Virus record (IMG/VR): IMGVR_UViG_3300009610_000037
Location: 1 to 47,449 of that record
Source: a virus
Direction: 5' to 3' (one strand)
DNA: 47,449 nucleotides
Positions 28,010 through 36,639 of this stretch are shown one piece after another (the stretch's first letter is position 1; every line of letters starts with the position of its first letter). The translations under genes were made by a program, and so were the position numbers. The notes beneath the pieces were generated by a model. It was not told the DNA's origin. It did no database searches and worked only from the letters and a program-made list of their open reading frames with translations.

Positions 28010-30037
28010 GTGACGATACGCAAGTATGCGAGTGTTGATGTTCAGATCAGCGCCGCAGAGGTCATCGGCTCTCTCAGCGCACCCTTCGGGAAAGGGTCGA
28101 TCGCCAAGTTCGGCAGCTTCGCCTTCAAGCCTCGCCCAGGGTATGTCTACCCGCGCGTGCGAGCCATCTCGGCGAGAATCAATAAGAACTTCGACGGCTT
28201 CCCTTCTGAGGAGTTGCAGAAGGCTGCGCACACTTTCCAGGGTCGTCCGGTCTTCGTAAACCACAACAACCAGGACCCTGAGCGAACTCGTGGTGTGATC
28301 TTGGCCTCGCAGTATCACGGTCTGGGTGAAGATCCGCACATCACCATCCTCCCTGAGGTGGATGCCCTCACTTTCCCAAACTTGGCTGAGGACATTATCA
28401 AGGGAAACATGGACTCGGTGTCCATGGGGTGCGATGTTGATAATTCGACTTGCTCGTACTGTGGAAACGTAGCCACAACGGCTGAAGAGTTTTGCAACCA
28501 TATTCTCAACAACAAGGGCCAAGAGTTGACCAAATTGGTCAATGGACAGCCCAAGAGGATTTTGGTCTACGAGATTTGCCGAGGTCTCAACTTCTTCGAG
28601 ATCTCATTCGTCTTCGACCCCGCCGATGAAACCGCAGTAATGCAGGAGGTCATCGTGCCGGATGGAGTCAAGATGTCTTCTGCTGCTAGCCACTCGCATG
28701 GCTTTGTTGGTCCTGATGGTGTTAACTACACATACGCTGCTGTGCCTACTGTTTCAATCACCACTACATCTACCCCTGGGTTGAATGTGGTGACCAACGC
28801 TGGCCAACTCACTAGGACAGCAGCGAACACCCATGTGGCCTATGGAGAGATGATTGCTCCCCCGAAGGTCGACACGCTTCGTGATGACGATGTTTGCCCG
28901 CAGTGTGGTTCCGAATTCAATGGGATCGAGTGCGACAACTGTGGCTACATTACTCCTCCGGAAGAGCTTCAGGACCCAGACACTAAAAAGGCTGGGGATG
29001 TCCGTGACGACGACGATAACGAGTCGGACGGCGATAACGAGGATCTCGATTATTTTGGTGACGACGATGGCGAGGACTCGGACGACGAGGACGAGTCAGA
29101 CGAAGACGAAGAAGAAGATGGCGAGCCCAACCCATACGACCTGTATAACGGCCAACCTAGAAAGGAGGGCAATGTGAGTAGAGGAACAGCCGTCCAAGCG
29201 AACGTTGGCCAGGCTCTCGCCCAGCGGAGGCTGGCAGAAGCGCAGCGTCGCCTTCAGGCTCTCGGCGAGTACCCCCTGTACGAGGAGGGTGTTGACACGG
29301 GCGAGAACATCGCCAGCGACCCACCTGCTCCAGAGGCACCGGCTTGTGGCGACGATGAAGCTCAGGCTTCTCCGGACCTGTCGACCACGGTTGAGAACCT
29401 CGACCAGAACGCTTCGGCCGGCGACTTCGGTGCTCGTGAGCAGGTGATGTCGTCAACTCGCCGTCGTGCCGATGAGGTCGGTAGTGGTGGTGAGGCAGCG
29501 CCCGACGACCGTGAGGATGTTGAGGCCCCAGTCGCTAACATGGTCGACCCTGACGCCACCGAAGAGCAGTACGACGCGAACGCCTGGGACGCCAACGCGG
29601 GCGACAACGCCGCCTTCGATAACGAGCACTCGGATGAGACCGAGGCCATGGTCCCGGACGGAACTGGACGGACTCCGATGCAGGCTGGTGCGGCCACGAA
29701 GACAGCGATGGTCCTGAAGCGGGCTTCTGCTTCTCAGGTCTATCAGCTTGCCGACCTCTACACGGAGCTTGGCCTGGTGCCCTACGAGCAGCGGTATGCC
29801 GCTATCGCTGAGATCGAGAAGATGCCGCAGATCGTGGCCGCTCACACCATCAAGGTGCTTGGCCGGGTCAAGGAGGTCTTTTCGACTCAGATGCCGGCTG
29901 GTCGAGTGGCCCGTACAGCGGGCACGATCCCGGCTCTCGGAAAGTCTGCTTCTGCTCGTACGCCTTCGATGGCACGGGCGGCGGAAAACAGAAGGCTCGC
30001 TTCGAGCGCAGAAGACACTCTTCTGTTCGTTCACTGA
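28010..30037 (+). CDS. prohead (capsid maturation) protease with fused scaffold-like region
   Basis: 675 residues. GTG 28010 has GGAGAGGAG upstream. The protease domain is residues 1-215: VFVNHNN with H85 and the loop DSVSMGCD with S136 or S138 as nucleophile, the pattern of herpesvirus/T4 gp21-like prohead proteases. Two zinc-type clusters occur: CSYCGN...CNH (about 145-165) and CPQCG...CDNC (about 300-320). An acidic linker (about 325-385) connects to an Ala/Gln/Arg-rich helical C-terminal region of about 285 residues. In known phages a scaffold is often fused to or encoded with this protease. A second start at 29174 may release that part alone. The decoration and capsid genes follow directly. 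Confidence 0.85.
   Translation: MTIRKYASVDVQISAAEVIGSLSAPFGKGSIAKFGSFAFKPRPGYVYPRVRAISARINKNFDGFPSEELQKAAHTFQGRPVFVNHNNQDPERTRGVILASQYHGLGEDPHITILPEVDALTFPNLAEDIIKGNMDSVSMGCDVDNSTCSYCGNVATTAEEFCNHILNNKGQELTKLVNGQPKRILVYEICRGLNFFEISFVFDPADETAVMQEVIVPDGVKMSSAASHSHGFVGPDGVNYTYAAVPTVSITTTSTPGLNVVTNAGQLTRTAANTHVAYGEMIAPPKVDTLRDDDVCPQCGSEFNGIECDNCGYITPPEELQDPDTKKAGDVRDDDDNESDGDNEDLDYFGDDDGEDSDDEDESDEDEEEDGEPNPYDLYNGQPRKEGNVSRGTAVQANVGQALAQRRLAEAQRRLQALGEYPLYEEGVDTGENIASDPPAPEAPACGDDEAQASPDLSTTVENLDQNASAGDFGAREQVMSSTRRRADEVGSGGEAAPDDREDVEAPVANMVDPDATEEQYDANAWDANAGDNAAFDNEHSDETEAMVPDGTGRTPMQAGAATKTAMVLKRASASQVYQLADLYTELGLVPYEQRYAAIAEIEKMPQIVAAHTIKVLGRVKEVFSTQMPAGRVARTAGTIPALGKSASARTPSMARAAENRRLASSAEDTLLFVH
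29174..30037 (+). CDS. probable internal scaffold protein, in-frame start within the protease gene
   Basis: Same frame as the protease. AAAGGAGGG at 29161-29169 is the strongest ribosome site in this region, 4 nt before GTG 29174, and it sits right after the acidic linker where the C-terminal region begins. The product (287 residues) opens with GTAVQANVGQALAQRRLAEAQRRLQALGE and ends with a helical stretch, consistent with scaffold. The arrangement parallels lambda C and Nu3. Expression is inferred, not shown. Confidence 0.6.
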   Translation: MSRGTAVQANVGQALAQRRLAEAQRRLQALGEYPLYEEGVDTGENIASDPPAPEAPACGDDEAQASPDLSTTVENLDQNASAGDFGAREQVMSSTRRRADEVGSGGEAAPDDREDVEAPVANMVDPDATEEQYDANAWDANAGDNAAFDNEHSDETEAMVPDGTGRTPMQAGAATKTAMVLKRASASQVYQLADLYTELGLVPYEQRYAAIAEIEKMPQIVAAHTIKVLGRVKEVFSTQMPAGRVARTAGTIPALGKSASARTPSMARAAENRRLASSAEDTLLFVH

Positions 30038-30064
30038 GTTGTAGAGAAGGAGGAAAGGCAAAAA

Positions 30065-30706
30065 ATGTTCAGGATTAACAACATCACGAACATCACACAG
30101 AAGCGCACCCTGCGTCCGCTCTACGCTCAGCACCAGGCGACGCCGTACGGCGGCTTCCTGTCAAGCTCGTGGACCAAGGCAGTGGACATCTACCCAGGCA
30201 TGGTCATGGCCAAGCTTGCGGGCGAGGTCTTCACGCTGGCTGGTACCGCGTCTGGCGGTGGTGTCCTTCCGGCAACCGCTGGTCTGATCCGTGGCTTCGG
30301 CCTGTCAGCGCTGTTCGTTGCTCCGACGCTCGGAGTTGACGAGACCCAATACCCACACGACGACAGCCTCAACGTCTTCACGGTGTGGCAGGGCGGACCG
30401 GACGCGACGTTCGAGATCATGGCTCCGGCCTTCGCGACAACTCAGTCGTGGTCTGAGTCTGCTTCTTCGGACGGCGGCGTGATCATGCTCGGCATCACTA
30501 ACGCCTCGCACGCTGATGGCCCCGGCAAGTTGGCTCTGATGGACGGCTCCAACGTCATCGAGACGCCGATCGCTCGGCTGATTCAGTACAAGCCGTCTGG
30601 CGGCGCAACCGGTGTGAGCCCGTACCTGGGCTCTGGTGTGACTGGCGCAAGCATCATCGTTCAGTTCAACCCAACTGCGGTCATCCTCGCGGACCAGACC
30701 CCGTAA
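30065..30706 (+). CDS. virion protein, putative head decoration protein
   Basis: 213 residues after AGGAGGAAAGG. Beta-rich, Gly/Ala/Thr-rich, with FAPTLG-like strands (GFGLSALFVAPTLGVDETQYPH) and VFTVWQGGPDATFEIMAP; no charged linkers. Its position between protease and capsid genes is the usual place for a decoration or capsid-stabilising protein. Function inferred from position and size. Confidence 0.7.
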   Translation: MFRINNITNITQKRTLRPLYAQHQATPYGGFLSSSWTKAVDIYPGMVMAKLAGEVFTLAGTASGGGVLPATAGLIRGFGLSALFVAPTLGVDETQYPHDDSLNVFTVWQGGPDATFEIMAPAFATTQSWSESASSDGGVIMLGITNASHADGPGKLALMDGSNVIETPIARLIQYKPSGGATGVSPYLGSGVTGASIIVQFNPTAVILADQTP

Positions 30707-30748
30707 CCGGAAACAACTAGAAGAGGATCGAAGGGAGGAACAGGCAAC

Positions 30749-31747
30749 ATGTCAGCACTTGTGGCAGTCGGTTCAGGTCTACAGCGCCAGGCTCGTGCTT
30801 CTGACGAGTACGTACGGGACATCGTGCAGGCCCAGCGCAAGTTCGGCGCGGCGAAGCTCTCGAACGCTCAGAAGCAGCAGAGGCTTGCGCAGATCTTGTC
30901 CGACAAGACGGGCGGTCTTCAGCGGCTCGGTCAGCAGATGATCGGCCCGATCCAACTGAAGCTGCGCTACCAGGGAATCGTGAGAAACGTCCTTCTCGAA
31001 GATCCTCTGACACCAGGTGTGCCGATCGAGTACGACGTTCTCGATGACTATGGGCAGGCTTATCTGCTTCACGGCAACGAGGGCGAAGTCAAGATCACAC
31101 CGTTCGAGGGCAAGCGTGCACCGATCGGTCTCTTCCGGATCGCCACCTTCCCGAAGGTGAAGAAGGAAGACCTGTACATGCTCCGCGTCAACATCGTGGA
31201 GTACGCGCAGGACGAGTCGAAGCAGGCCATCATGAAGCAAGAGGACTCGCGCCTCGTCACGCTTCTGGAGGCTTCGGTCACCAACTACGTTTCCAAGGAC
31301 TTCCTGGTGGCGTCGGGTGACCCGCACTCGCACTCGATCTCCGTAACCGGTGGCTACATCAGCCCCAACGTCCTGTACGACGCCGTGAGCACCACTGACG
31401 AGCACGAGCTTGACGCTGCGCGTCTGCTTTTCTCGCCTCGTGGTTACCGCGATCTGTACCGCTGGGACATCAACACAACTGGTTGGGCCTTCAAGGACCG
31501 CGTGGTCGCGGGCGAGCGGGTCGTCCAGTTCGGTGAGTTCCAGATCGGCAAGAGCATCATGATTCCGAAGACGAAGGTCTACTTGACCCCGGCTCCGGAG
31601 TTCCTGGGCGTCATGCCGGTCATGTACTCGCTCGATGTCGAGGACAACCCGCAAGTGGAGCAGTTCCACAAGGGTTGGGTCATGGACGAACTGATCGGTA
31701 TGGCCATCCTCAACCCGCGCGGCATCGTCCGCATGACCAAGGTCTAA
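30749..31747 (+). CDS. major capsid protein (HK97-like fold)
   Basis: 332 residues after AGGGAGGAAC. The N-terminal 60 residues are helical (RKFGAAKLSNAQKQQRLAQILS) and may be a delta-type scaffold segment. The core follows with KKEDLYMLRVNIVEYAQDESKQAIMKQEDSRLVTLLE (spine-helix-like) and LFSPRGYRDLYRWDIN. The C-terminal beta structure has FGEFQIGKSIMIPKTKVYLTPAP. The order, position after the protease and putative decoration gene, and a strong terminator directly behind all fit a major capsid protein. Confidence 0.88.
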   Translation: MSALVAVGSGLQRQARASDEYVRDIVQAQRKFGAAKLSNAQKQQRLAQILSDKTGGLQRLGQQMIGPIQLKLRYQGIVRNVLLEDPLTPGVPIEYDVLDDYGQAYLLHGNEGEVKITPFEGKRAPIGLFRIATFPKVKKEDLYMLRVNIVEYAQDESKQAIMKQEDSRLVTLLEASVTNYVSKDFLVASGDPHSHSISVTGGYISPNVLYDAVSTTDEHELDAARLLFSPRGYRDLYRWDINTTGWAFKDRVVAGERVVQFGEFQIGKSIMIPKTKVYLTPAPEFLGVMPVMYSLDVEDNPQVEQFHKGWVMDELIGMAILNPRGIVRMTKV

Positions 31748-31752
31748 GTTCT

Positions 31753-31789
31753 GATCTCGGGTGAGGAGCTTCGGTTCCTCACCCAGATC
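31753..31789 (+). terminator. strong hairpin terminator after the capsid gene
   Basis: An 11-bp stem (31759-31769 with 31774-31784, one G-U) closed by a C(UUCG)G tetraloop, extended by GATCT/AGATC with a single bulged C. It starts 6 bp after the stop. No T tract follows, so it may act as partial attenuator and mRNA stabiliser. Confidence 0.8.
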
Positions 31790-31826
31790 GGACCTAACCC
31801 TGATTCCTCGAAGGGAGGAACGGAGA

Positions 31827-32450
31827 ATGGGACGTAATGTCGTAACGGCAGCAGCGAACGTTGCTCTGCCATATCAGCCATCAGGGACTTCTGGCCTGAA
31901 CTCGCGCACGATCGTCGCTTCGGGGACTCTGGTCACGCTGAACGATGCTGAGTACGCGGCTCTGAGCAGCACTGCTTTCTCAGGCGGAACACTGCTTGAC
32001 GCTGGGAACCCTGACGCGGCTGGCGGTGCTTTTGTCACCAAGAGCAAGAGCCCAACGAACTCGACGGTCGACTTGTTCAACGTCGTGGGAAACGTGAAGG
32101 TTGTTGAGCTTTTCGGTCGGGTCACTACGGTGATGGACGCGACTGCGACAACCCTCAAACTGGCTTTCGACGCCACCGTGACCGGTGCGGTGACGGACCT
32201 GTCCGCCGCTGGCACCATCACTAGCGATCCGCTCAACACGCTGTACTCGATCGTTGGTGTCGCGGCGACTGCCCTGACCGAATCAGCCGGTATTTACCTG
32301 CTGCCGGCTGTCAAGTTGCCCGCTGAAGGAATCATCCTCCCGGCCGGTAAGATTCAGGCGACCGGAACCGCTGCGAACACTGGCGTCATCGAGTGGACCT
32401 GCGTCTACGTTCCGCTGTCGTCAACAGGCGCAGTCACCGCTGCTGCCTAA
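31827..32450 (+). CDS. virion-module beta-rich protein
   Basis: 207 residues from ATG 31827 with GGGAGGAAC upstream. Thr/Ala/Val/Gly-rich and beta-strand-rich throughout (KVVELFGRVTTVMDATATTLKLAFDATVTG). Small Thr/Ala/Gly proteins of this kind follow the capsid gene in many actinophages and are virion components. Bracketed by terminators on both sides. Confidence 0.7.
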   Translation: MGRNVVTAAANVALPYQPSGTSGLNSRTIVASGTLVTLNDAEYAALSSTAFSGGTLLDAGNPDAAGGAFVTKSKSPTNSTVDLFNVVGNVKVVELFGRVTTVMDATATTLKLAFDATVTGAVTDLSAAGTITSDPLNTLYSIVGVAATALTESAGIYLLPAVKLPAEGIILPAGKIQATGTAANTGVIEWTCVYVPLSSTGAVTAAA

Positions 32451-32456
32451 CCAAGC

Positions 32457-32493
32457 TTGGGGCCAGATTATCCTCCCCGGAGTCTGGCCCCAA
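32457..32493 (+). terminator. hairpin terminator
   Basis: TTGGGGCCAGA (32457-32467) pairs perfectly with TCTGGCCCCAA (32483-32493), loop 15 nt, followed by TTGGTTCTT. Second terminator downstream of the capsid gene. Confidence 0.82.
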
Positions 32494-32530
32494 TTGGTTC
32501 TTCCGGGGAGATAACAGAAAAGGGAAAGGC

Positions 32531-33184
32531 ATGACCACACCGACGCCGATCATTCGGCAAGATGGAACGGTGGCCAAGCCTGAAAACCCTGAGCGTCATG
32601 GGTTCTCTCGTGAGGATTTCACAGGTGGAGCTTTTCCATCTGCCTCACAGCAGAGCGTACACCCGGACAGCGCTCAGCGTCTTTCAGGCGAGATCCGGCC
32701 AGCCGACCTGAGAGACTACGATGGACCGTTGTTCGTCATCAACAAGATGAATGACATGATCTCGCATGACGATGGTAAGGGCAATGTCCTGCGCATCGAG
32801 CCGAAGTACCACAGAGACCACATCACTCAGCTACCTAAAGAGGTGGCTTTGCACCGTGGTTTCCAGCGCCTTTGGCGGACTGGTCGTGTACAGGTCACTA
32901 TTGATCCGGCCATCGAGGACTACTTGAGTCTGGCGGACAGTCCGGATGACTTGGGTGGCATCCTCCCGTACACCATGGACGCCGGACAGAACAAGGATCT
33001 GACCCCGCTGGAGTGCTTGATCTGCCACGAGCAGGTCTTCCTGTCCAAGGAAGATTTGGACAATGGGCAGCCGGCACTGTGTGACCTCCACATCGACTCC
33101 GGCTCGATGATCGAGCGGGTCCCGAACGCGAACGGCGACCTGGTGTGGAAGATCAAAGACACCGTAGTGAGAAGGTCTCTATGA
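32531..33184 (+). CDS. virion-module protein with possible zinc site
   Basis: 217 residues, GGGAAAGG before the ATG. The N-terminus is disordered. Then a domain with PLFVINKMNDMISHDDGKGNVLRI and VQVTIDPAIEDYLSLA, and a late CLICHEQ...CDLH, an apparent Cys/His zinc site. Located between capsid and fibre genes. Unknown family; possible head-completion protein. Confidence 0.72.
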   Translation: MTTPTPIIRQDGTVAKPENPERHGFSREDFTGGAFPSASQQSVHPDSAQRLSGEIRPADLRDYDGPLFVINKMNDMISHDDGKGNVLRIEPKYHRDHITQLPKEVALHRGFQRLWRTGRVQVTIDPAIEDYLSLADSPDDLGGILPYTMDAGQNKDLTPLECLICHEQVFLSKEDLDNGQPALCDLHIDSGSMIERVPNANGDLVWKIKDTVVRRSL

Positions 33185-33477
33185 GCCTCTTCATGGTTGA
33201 TTCGCGAGAGCACAGTGGTTTAACGAGCACTTCTCCTGGTGATGTTTCTGGTTACGCTTCCAGCAACTCAATTCTAGACCTGTGCACGAGCGTTGATCGC
33301 GTGGCGAAAGAGTATGAGTTGCTCAAGATGTCTCAGGTCGCTGATCTCACCTGGATTGTTGGTGAGTTGAAGATGGTGCTCATCCACTGGGGCGATACCG
33401 AGATCCTCAACGCCGTGACCAAGGAAAGAGTGCAGCATCTTATGTCGGCACTCTCCGACAAGATCAAGGAGGGCTGA
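33181..33477 (+). CDS. small helical protein
   Basis: 98 residues, ATGA overlap with the gene before and TGATG with the gene after. Helical core (ILDLCTSVDRVAKEYELLKMSQVADLTWIVGELKMVLIHWG) then a basic-acidic helix. Possibly a small assembly factor. No family recognised. Confidence 0.75.
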   Translation: MSLFMVDSREHSGLTSTSPGDVSGYASSNSILDLCTSVDRVAKEYELLKMSQVADLTWIVGELKMVLIHWGDTEILNAVTKERVQHLMSALSDKIKEG

Positions 33478-33929
33478 TGACTCTACCAGAGGGTGTGCAG
33501 CCATCAGGGCCAACGCCAGTCGAAGCTCCGGTTGCTCCTGTGGTCGAGCCGACTTCTGAAGCCACTGTCGAATCTACTTCTTCAGAGGGGACAGTGACGG
33601 CCGAGGCTCCAGAGGATGCGTCTGCGGAAGATGCGTCCGACGCCGAGCTTCGTATGTGGGCTCGGGACAACGGTATCGAAGATGTACCTGGGAGCGGGAA
33701 GCTTTCGGCCACCTGGCGCGAGACGATCACGACCGCGATGACTGCTGTGCTAGACCCAAAAGAAGAGGCTTCTGCGGAGGATACCTCACTAGCGTCGTCT
33801 ACATCATCGGAGACGACGATGGATGGGGAGGAAGCTTCTCCCTCAACTGAGCCGGAGCCGGTCGCTGAGTACCGAAGTGTGTTCCAGGCCCCGGCCACTT
33901 GGGTGTCGAGCCAGACGTTCACAGCCTAG
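33477..33929 (+). CDS. acidic protein with Lsr2/SAP-like helix pair
   Basis: 150 residues. N- and C-terminal thirds are Ser/Thr/Glu/Pro-rich and likely disordered. The middle, LRMWARDNGIEDVPGSGKLSATWRETITTAM, resembles the small helical end domains of Lsr2/SAP type that bind AT-rich DNA or partner proteins. It lies between head genes and fibres. The DNA-binding idea is speculative. Confidence 0.7.
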   Translation: MTLPEGVQPSGPTPVEAPVAPVVEPTSEATVESTSSEGTVTAEAPEDASAEDASDAELRMWARDNGIEDVPGSGKLSATWRETITTAMTAVLDPKEEASAEDTSLASSTSSETTMDGEEASPSTEPEPVAEYRSVFQAPATWVSSQTFTA

Positions 33930-33950
33930 CGATGAGGGAAGGAGAGAGCA

Positions 33951-34850
33951 GTGGCGTCAAACTGGCCGGCTAGCTTGGACAATTTCAACATTCCAAGCAG
34001 CCCCGGCACCACTGCTCTCTCTTCCGCTGGCACTGGTTCTAGGAACCATGTTCAGCACCATCGCGACCTTGGTGATGCCATTGAGGTGATGCAAGCAGAG
34101 GCCACCCTGCTCGTGCACTCTCATGACGGGTCTACCGCGAGACACGGAAGCAAGCTAGACCAGGACAACACTCATGAGAGTGCTGACACCGATTTGGCTC
34201 CTTCTTCTATACATCATACTTTGGGTCATGGAGCCAACCAATCTGCTCCTGGCGACCACGCTGCTTTAATTGAGTTTGAAGACACCCATGCTGGGGCTGT
34301 TGCTTGGCCGGTGGGTTCCATCTTTATGACCACTACGGCAGGCAACCCTTCAGGTGATTTTGGTGGAACCTGGGTTCAGATTCAAGACTCCTTTCTCATT
34401 GGTGCTGGTGGGTCTTACACCTATACTGGTTCTGTTGTTCCCAATGTCACCACTCACACCCACACCATTGCTGACACAAGCTCCGCTGGCTCTCATAGCC
34501 ACACCATTGCTACTCCGACTGGTGATGTGGGTGTCCACTCACACTCTGTTGGCAGCACCGGGTCTGCATCTGCGACCCACTCTCACTCTGCTGGAGGTAG
34601 TGGCCAGACTCACTCTGCTGGAAGTAGTGGTGGAAATTCTGCTCTTACAAATCATTCAGCACACAGTTTGAATAGCAAGAGTAGCTCTCACTCTCATTCT
34701 GGTGGAGCTTTGAATAATAGTGCTGCCAATCACAATCATACTATTGGCTTTACATCTGATCCAGGTAGCCATTCTCATACTGCAACTGCTTCTTCTCCGT
34801 CACATCTTCCTCCATGGCTTGCTGTTTACACGTGGCAGAGGACAGCCTGA
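33951..34850 (+). CDS. tail fibre/collar-type protein, His-rich paralogue 1
   Basis: 299 residues, GTG after AAGGAGAG. The N-terminal domain (1-100) is shared with the next two genes (QHHRDLGDAIEVMQAEATLL, HDGSTARHGSKL). Then comes a collar-like stretch (WPVGSIFMTTTAGNPSGDFGGTW) and a 150-residue Ser/Gly/His-rich shaft with HTHT, HSHT and HSHS repeats. It ends in LPPWLAVYTWQRTA, the usual end of such proteins. In T4 gp37, HxH repeats coordinate iron in a needle, so the same is possible here. Likely trimeric host-contacting spike or head fibre. Confidence 0.85.
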   Translation: MASNWPASLDNFNIPSSPGTTALSSAGTGSRNHVQHHRDLGDAIEVMQAEATLLVHSHDGSTARHGSKLDQDNTHESADTDLAPSSIHHTLGHGANQSAPGDHAALIEFEDTHAGAVAWPVGSIFMTTTAGNPSGDFGGTWVQIQDSFLIGAGGSYTYTGSVVPNVTTHTHTIADTSSAGSHSHTIATPTGDVGVHSHSVGSTGSASATHSHSAGGSGQTHSAGSSGGNSALTNHSAHSLNSKSSSHSHSGGALNNSAANHNHTIGFTSDPGSHSHTATASSPSHLPPWLAVYTWQRTA

Positions 34851-35740
34851 TGGCTACTCTATTCCCTGGAGCTAATGACTCCTTCTCCGAGCCTTCTGCC
34901 CCGTCTTCCACCCCTCTTGATAGTGATGGCGGGTCTGGCCGGGACATGTGGGAAGCTCATCGGGACATGGGCGATGCCATCATGGCGATGCAGGCCCAGG
35001 CCACCCTCCTAGCACACACACACGACGGCTCGACCGCTAGGCACGGCTCCAAACTGGCTCAGGCAGATACCCACCAGTCGGCCGACACAGACTCTGACAC
35101 AACGGCGATCCACCATACGATCGGGACCGGGGCGAACCAGGGGGCAGCGGGCAACCATTCTCACGGCGCTGTGGTTGTGTGGCCTGTTGGAGCAATCTTC
35201 ATCACCGAGGTCGCGGGCAACCCATCGGGGTCACCTCACAATCTCCCAGGTACGTGGACAGAGATCACTGGTAGGTTCCTGGTCTGTGCAGGAAGCACAT
35301 TTACTGCGGGTTTGACTGGTGGCAGTGATTCTCATACCCACAGTGCTACTTTCGGCGACTCTGGTGGACACTCACACACCTCCCCTACTTCTGGTGCTAG
35401 TGATTCCCATGCGCACTCTTCTGGCAACGTGGGCTCTGCCACCTTTGGCCATGATCATGATTTTAGCAATAGCACCAGTGCCAGCACTGGCGTTGCCTCT
35501 CCTGGATCTGGTGCTGGTTCCTACACTATTGTTTTGATTCATAGCCACGATACAGGATTAAGTAACGTTACTGCACACGCACACTCTGTGAATAACACGA
35601 GCACTGATGGGTCTCACAGCCACACGGTTGCTAATACTGATAGCGAGGCTTCGCACACTCACACCTCTACCATCAACTCAGCAGCCAACATAAACCTTCC
35701 CACTTACCTCGTGGTGTATGTGTGGAATAGGACTGCATGA
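34850..35740 (+). CDS. tail fibre/collar-type protein, His-rich paralogue 2
   Basis: 296 residues, ATG sharing the A of the preceding TGA. Co-linear with paralogue 1 along its length: AHRDMGDAIMAMQAQATLL, HDGSTARHGSKLAQADTHQSADT, a WPVG...PGTWTEI collar strand, a HxH-rich middle and LPTYLVVYVWNRTA at the end. The divergent central shaft suggests a different specificity from the same scaffold. Coupled to paralogue 3 by ATGATG. Confidence 0.85.
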   Translation: MATLFPGANDSFSEPSAPSSTPLDSDGGSGRDMWEAHRDMGDAIMAMQAQATLLAHTHDGSTARHGSKLAQADTHQSADTDSDTTAIHHTIGTGANQGAAGNHSHGAVVVWPVGAIFITEVAGNPSGSPHNLPGTWTEITGRFLVCAGSTFTAGLTGGSDSHTHSATFGDSGGHSHTSPTSGASDSHAHSSGNVGSATFGHDHDFSNSTSASTGVASPGSGAGSYTIVLIHSHDTGLSNVTAHAHSVNNTSTDGSHSHTVANTDSEASHTHTSTINSAANINLPTYLVVYVWNRTA

Positions 35741-36630
35741 TGCCTACCAACTTCCCTGTCTCTGATGATGTCTTCAATGTTCCTTCGACTCCAGTCAGCA
35801 CTCCACTGGGGAGTGTTGGTGACGGCAGTAGGACTCATGCGCAGCATCATCGAGACCTGGGTGACGCGCTCGACGAGATGCAAGTGCAGCAGTCGTTGTT
35901 GGCGCACTCCCATGATGGCGAGACCGATCGCCACGGCGTGAAGTTGCTGCAAGCTAATACTCACCAATCAGCAGACACTGATTCTGGTCCAACATCTATT
36001 CACCACACTATCGGTTCTGGGGTCAATCAGTATTCGTCAGGAGATCACACTCACCCTGTTGTTATTACTTACCCCGTGGGTGCGTTTTTGTTCTTAACAG
36101 TTTCAACTAACCCAGCCGACTTGGGAATTATTGGAACTTGGTCTTCTGTTGGGCAAAGATTTTTGGTTGCTCAGGGTGGAGCCTTAGGACTTTCTGCTGG
36201 GTCTATTGGAGGGTCCAATTCTCACAACCATACTATTGATGCCTCTACTAATACTTTAGCTGCACACGACCACTCTCTTACTAGCGGATCTACTGGCAAT
36301 GGTGGAGGTCATTCACACACGGGTGGCTCTATTAACAACAATGGCATATCACATACGCACACACTATTCTCTGCTGGTCTTGGCACTGGATCAACTAACT
36401 CCGGAAGCTTTACGTTATCAAACAATGACCACACTCATACATCTGGTAGTGATTCCGCTTCGCATGGCCACAGTGCTTCTGGAGTCAATGCTGTTGGCGA
36501 TCACGCTCACTCAGTCACTACTACAACTGGCTCTGGCGGCTCTCACTCACATACGAACACATCTCCAATAGGCACTACAAACAACTTGGTGCCACTGTTC
36601 GTTGTTTATATGTGGAAGAGGATTTCGTAG
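35737..36630 (+). CDS. tail fibre/collar-type protein, His-rich paralogue 3
   Basis: 297 residues; start at 35737 or the next ATG, 35740. Same order as the two before: QHHRDLGDALDEMQVQQSLL, HDGETDRHGVKLLQANTHQSADT, YPVGAFLFLTVSTNPADLG, a HTHTHS-type shaft, and LVPLFVVYMWKRIS. The shaft is more AT-rich and Asn/Ser-rich than in paralogue 1. The three genes fit tandem duplication and divergence. Located between head and sheath genes rather than after the baseplate genes. Confidence 0.85.
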   Translation: MMPTNFPVSDDVFNVPSTPVSTPLGSVGDGSRTHAQHHRDLGDALDEMQVQQSLLAHSHDGETDRHGVKLLQANTHQSADTDSGPTSIHHTIGSGVNQYSSGDHTHPVVITYPVGAFLFLTVSTNPADLGIIGTWSSVGQRFLVAQGGALGLSAGSIGGSNSHNHTIDASTNTLAAHDHSLTSGSTGNGGGHSHTGGSINNNGISHTHTLFSAGLGTGSTNSGSFTLSNNDHTHTSGSDSASHGHSASGVNAVGDHAHSVTTTTGSGGSHSHTNTSPIGTTNNLVPLFVVYMWKRIS

Positions 36631-36639
36631 GGAGAGTCC

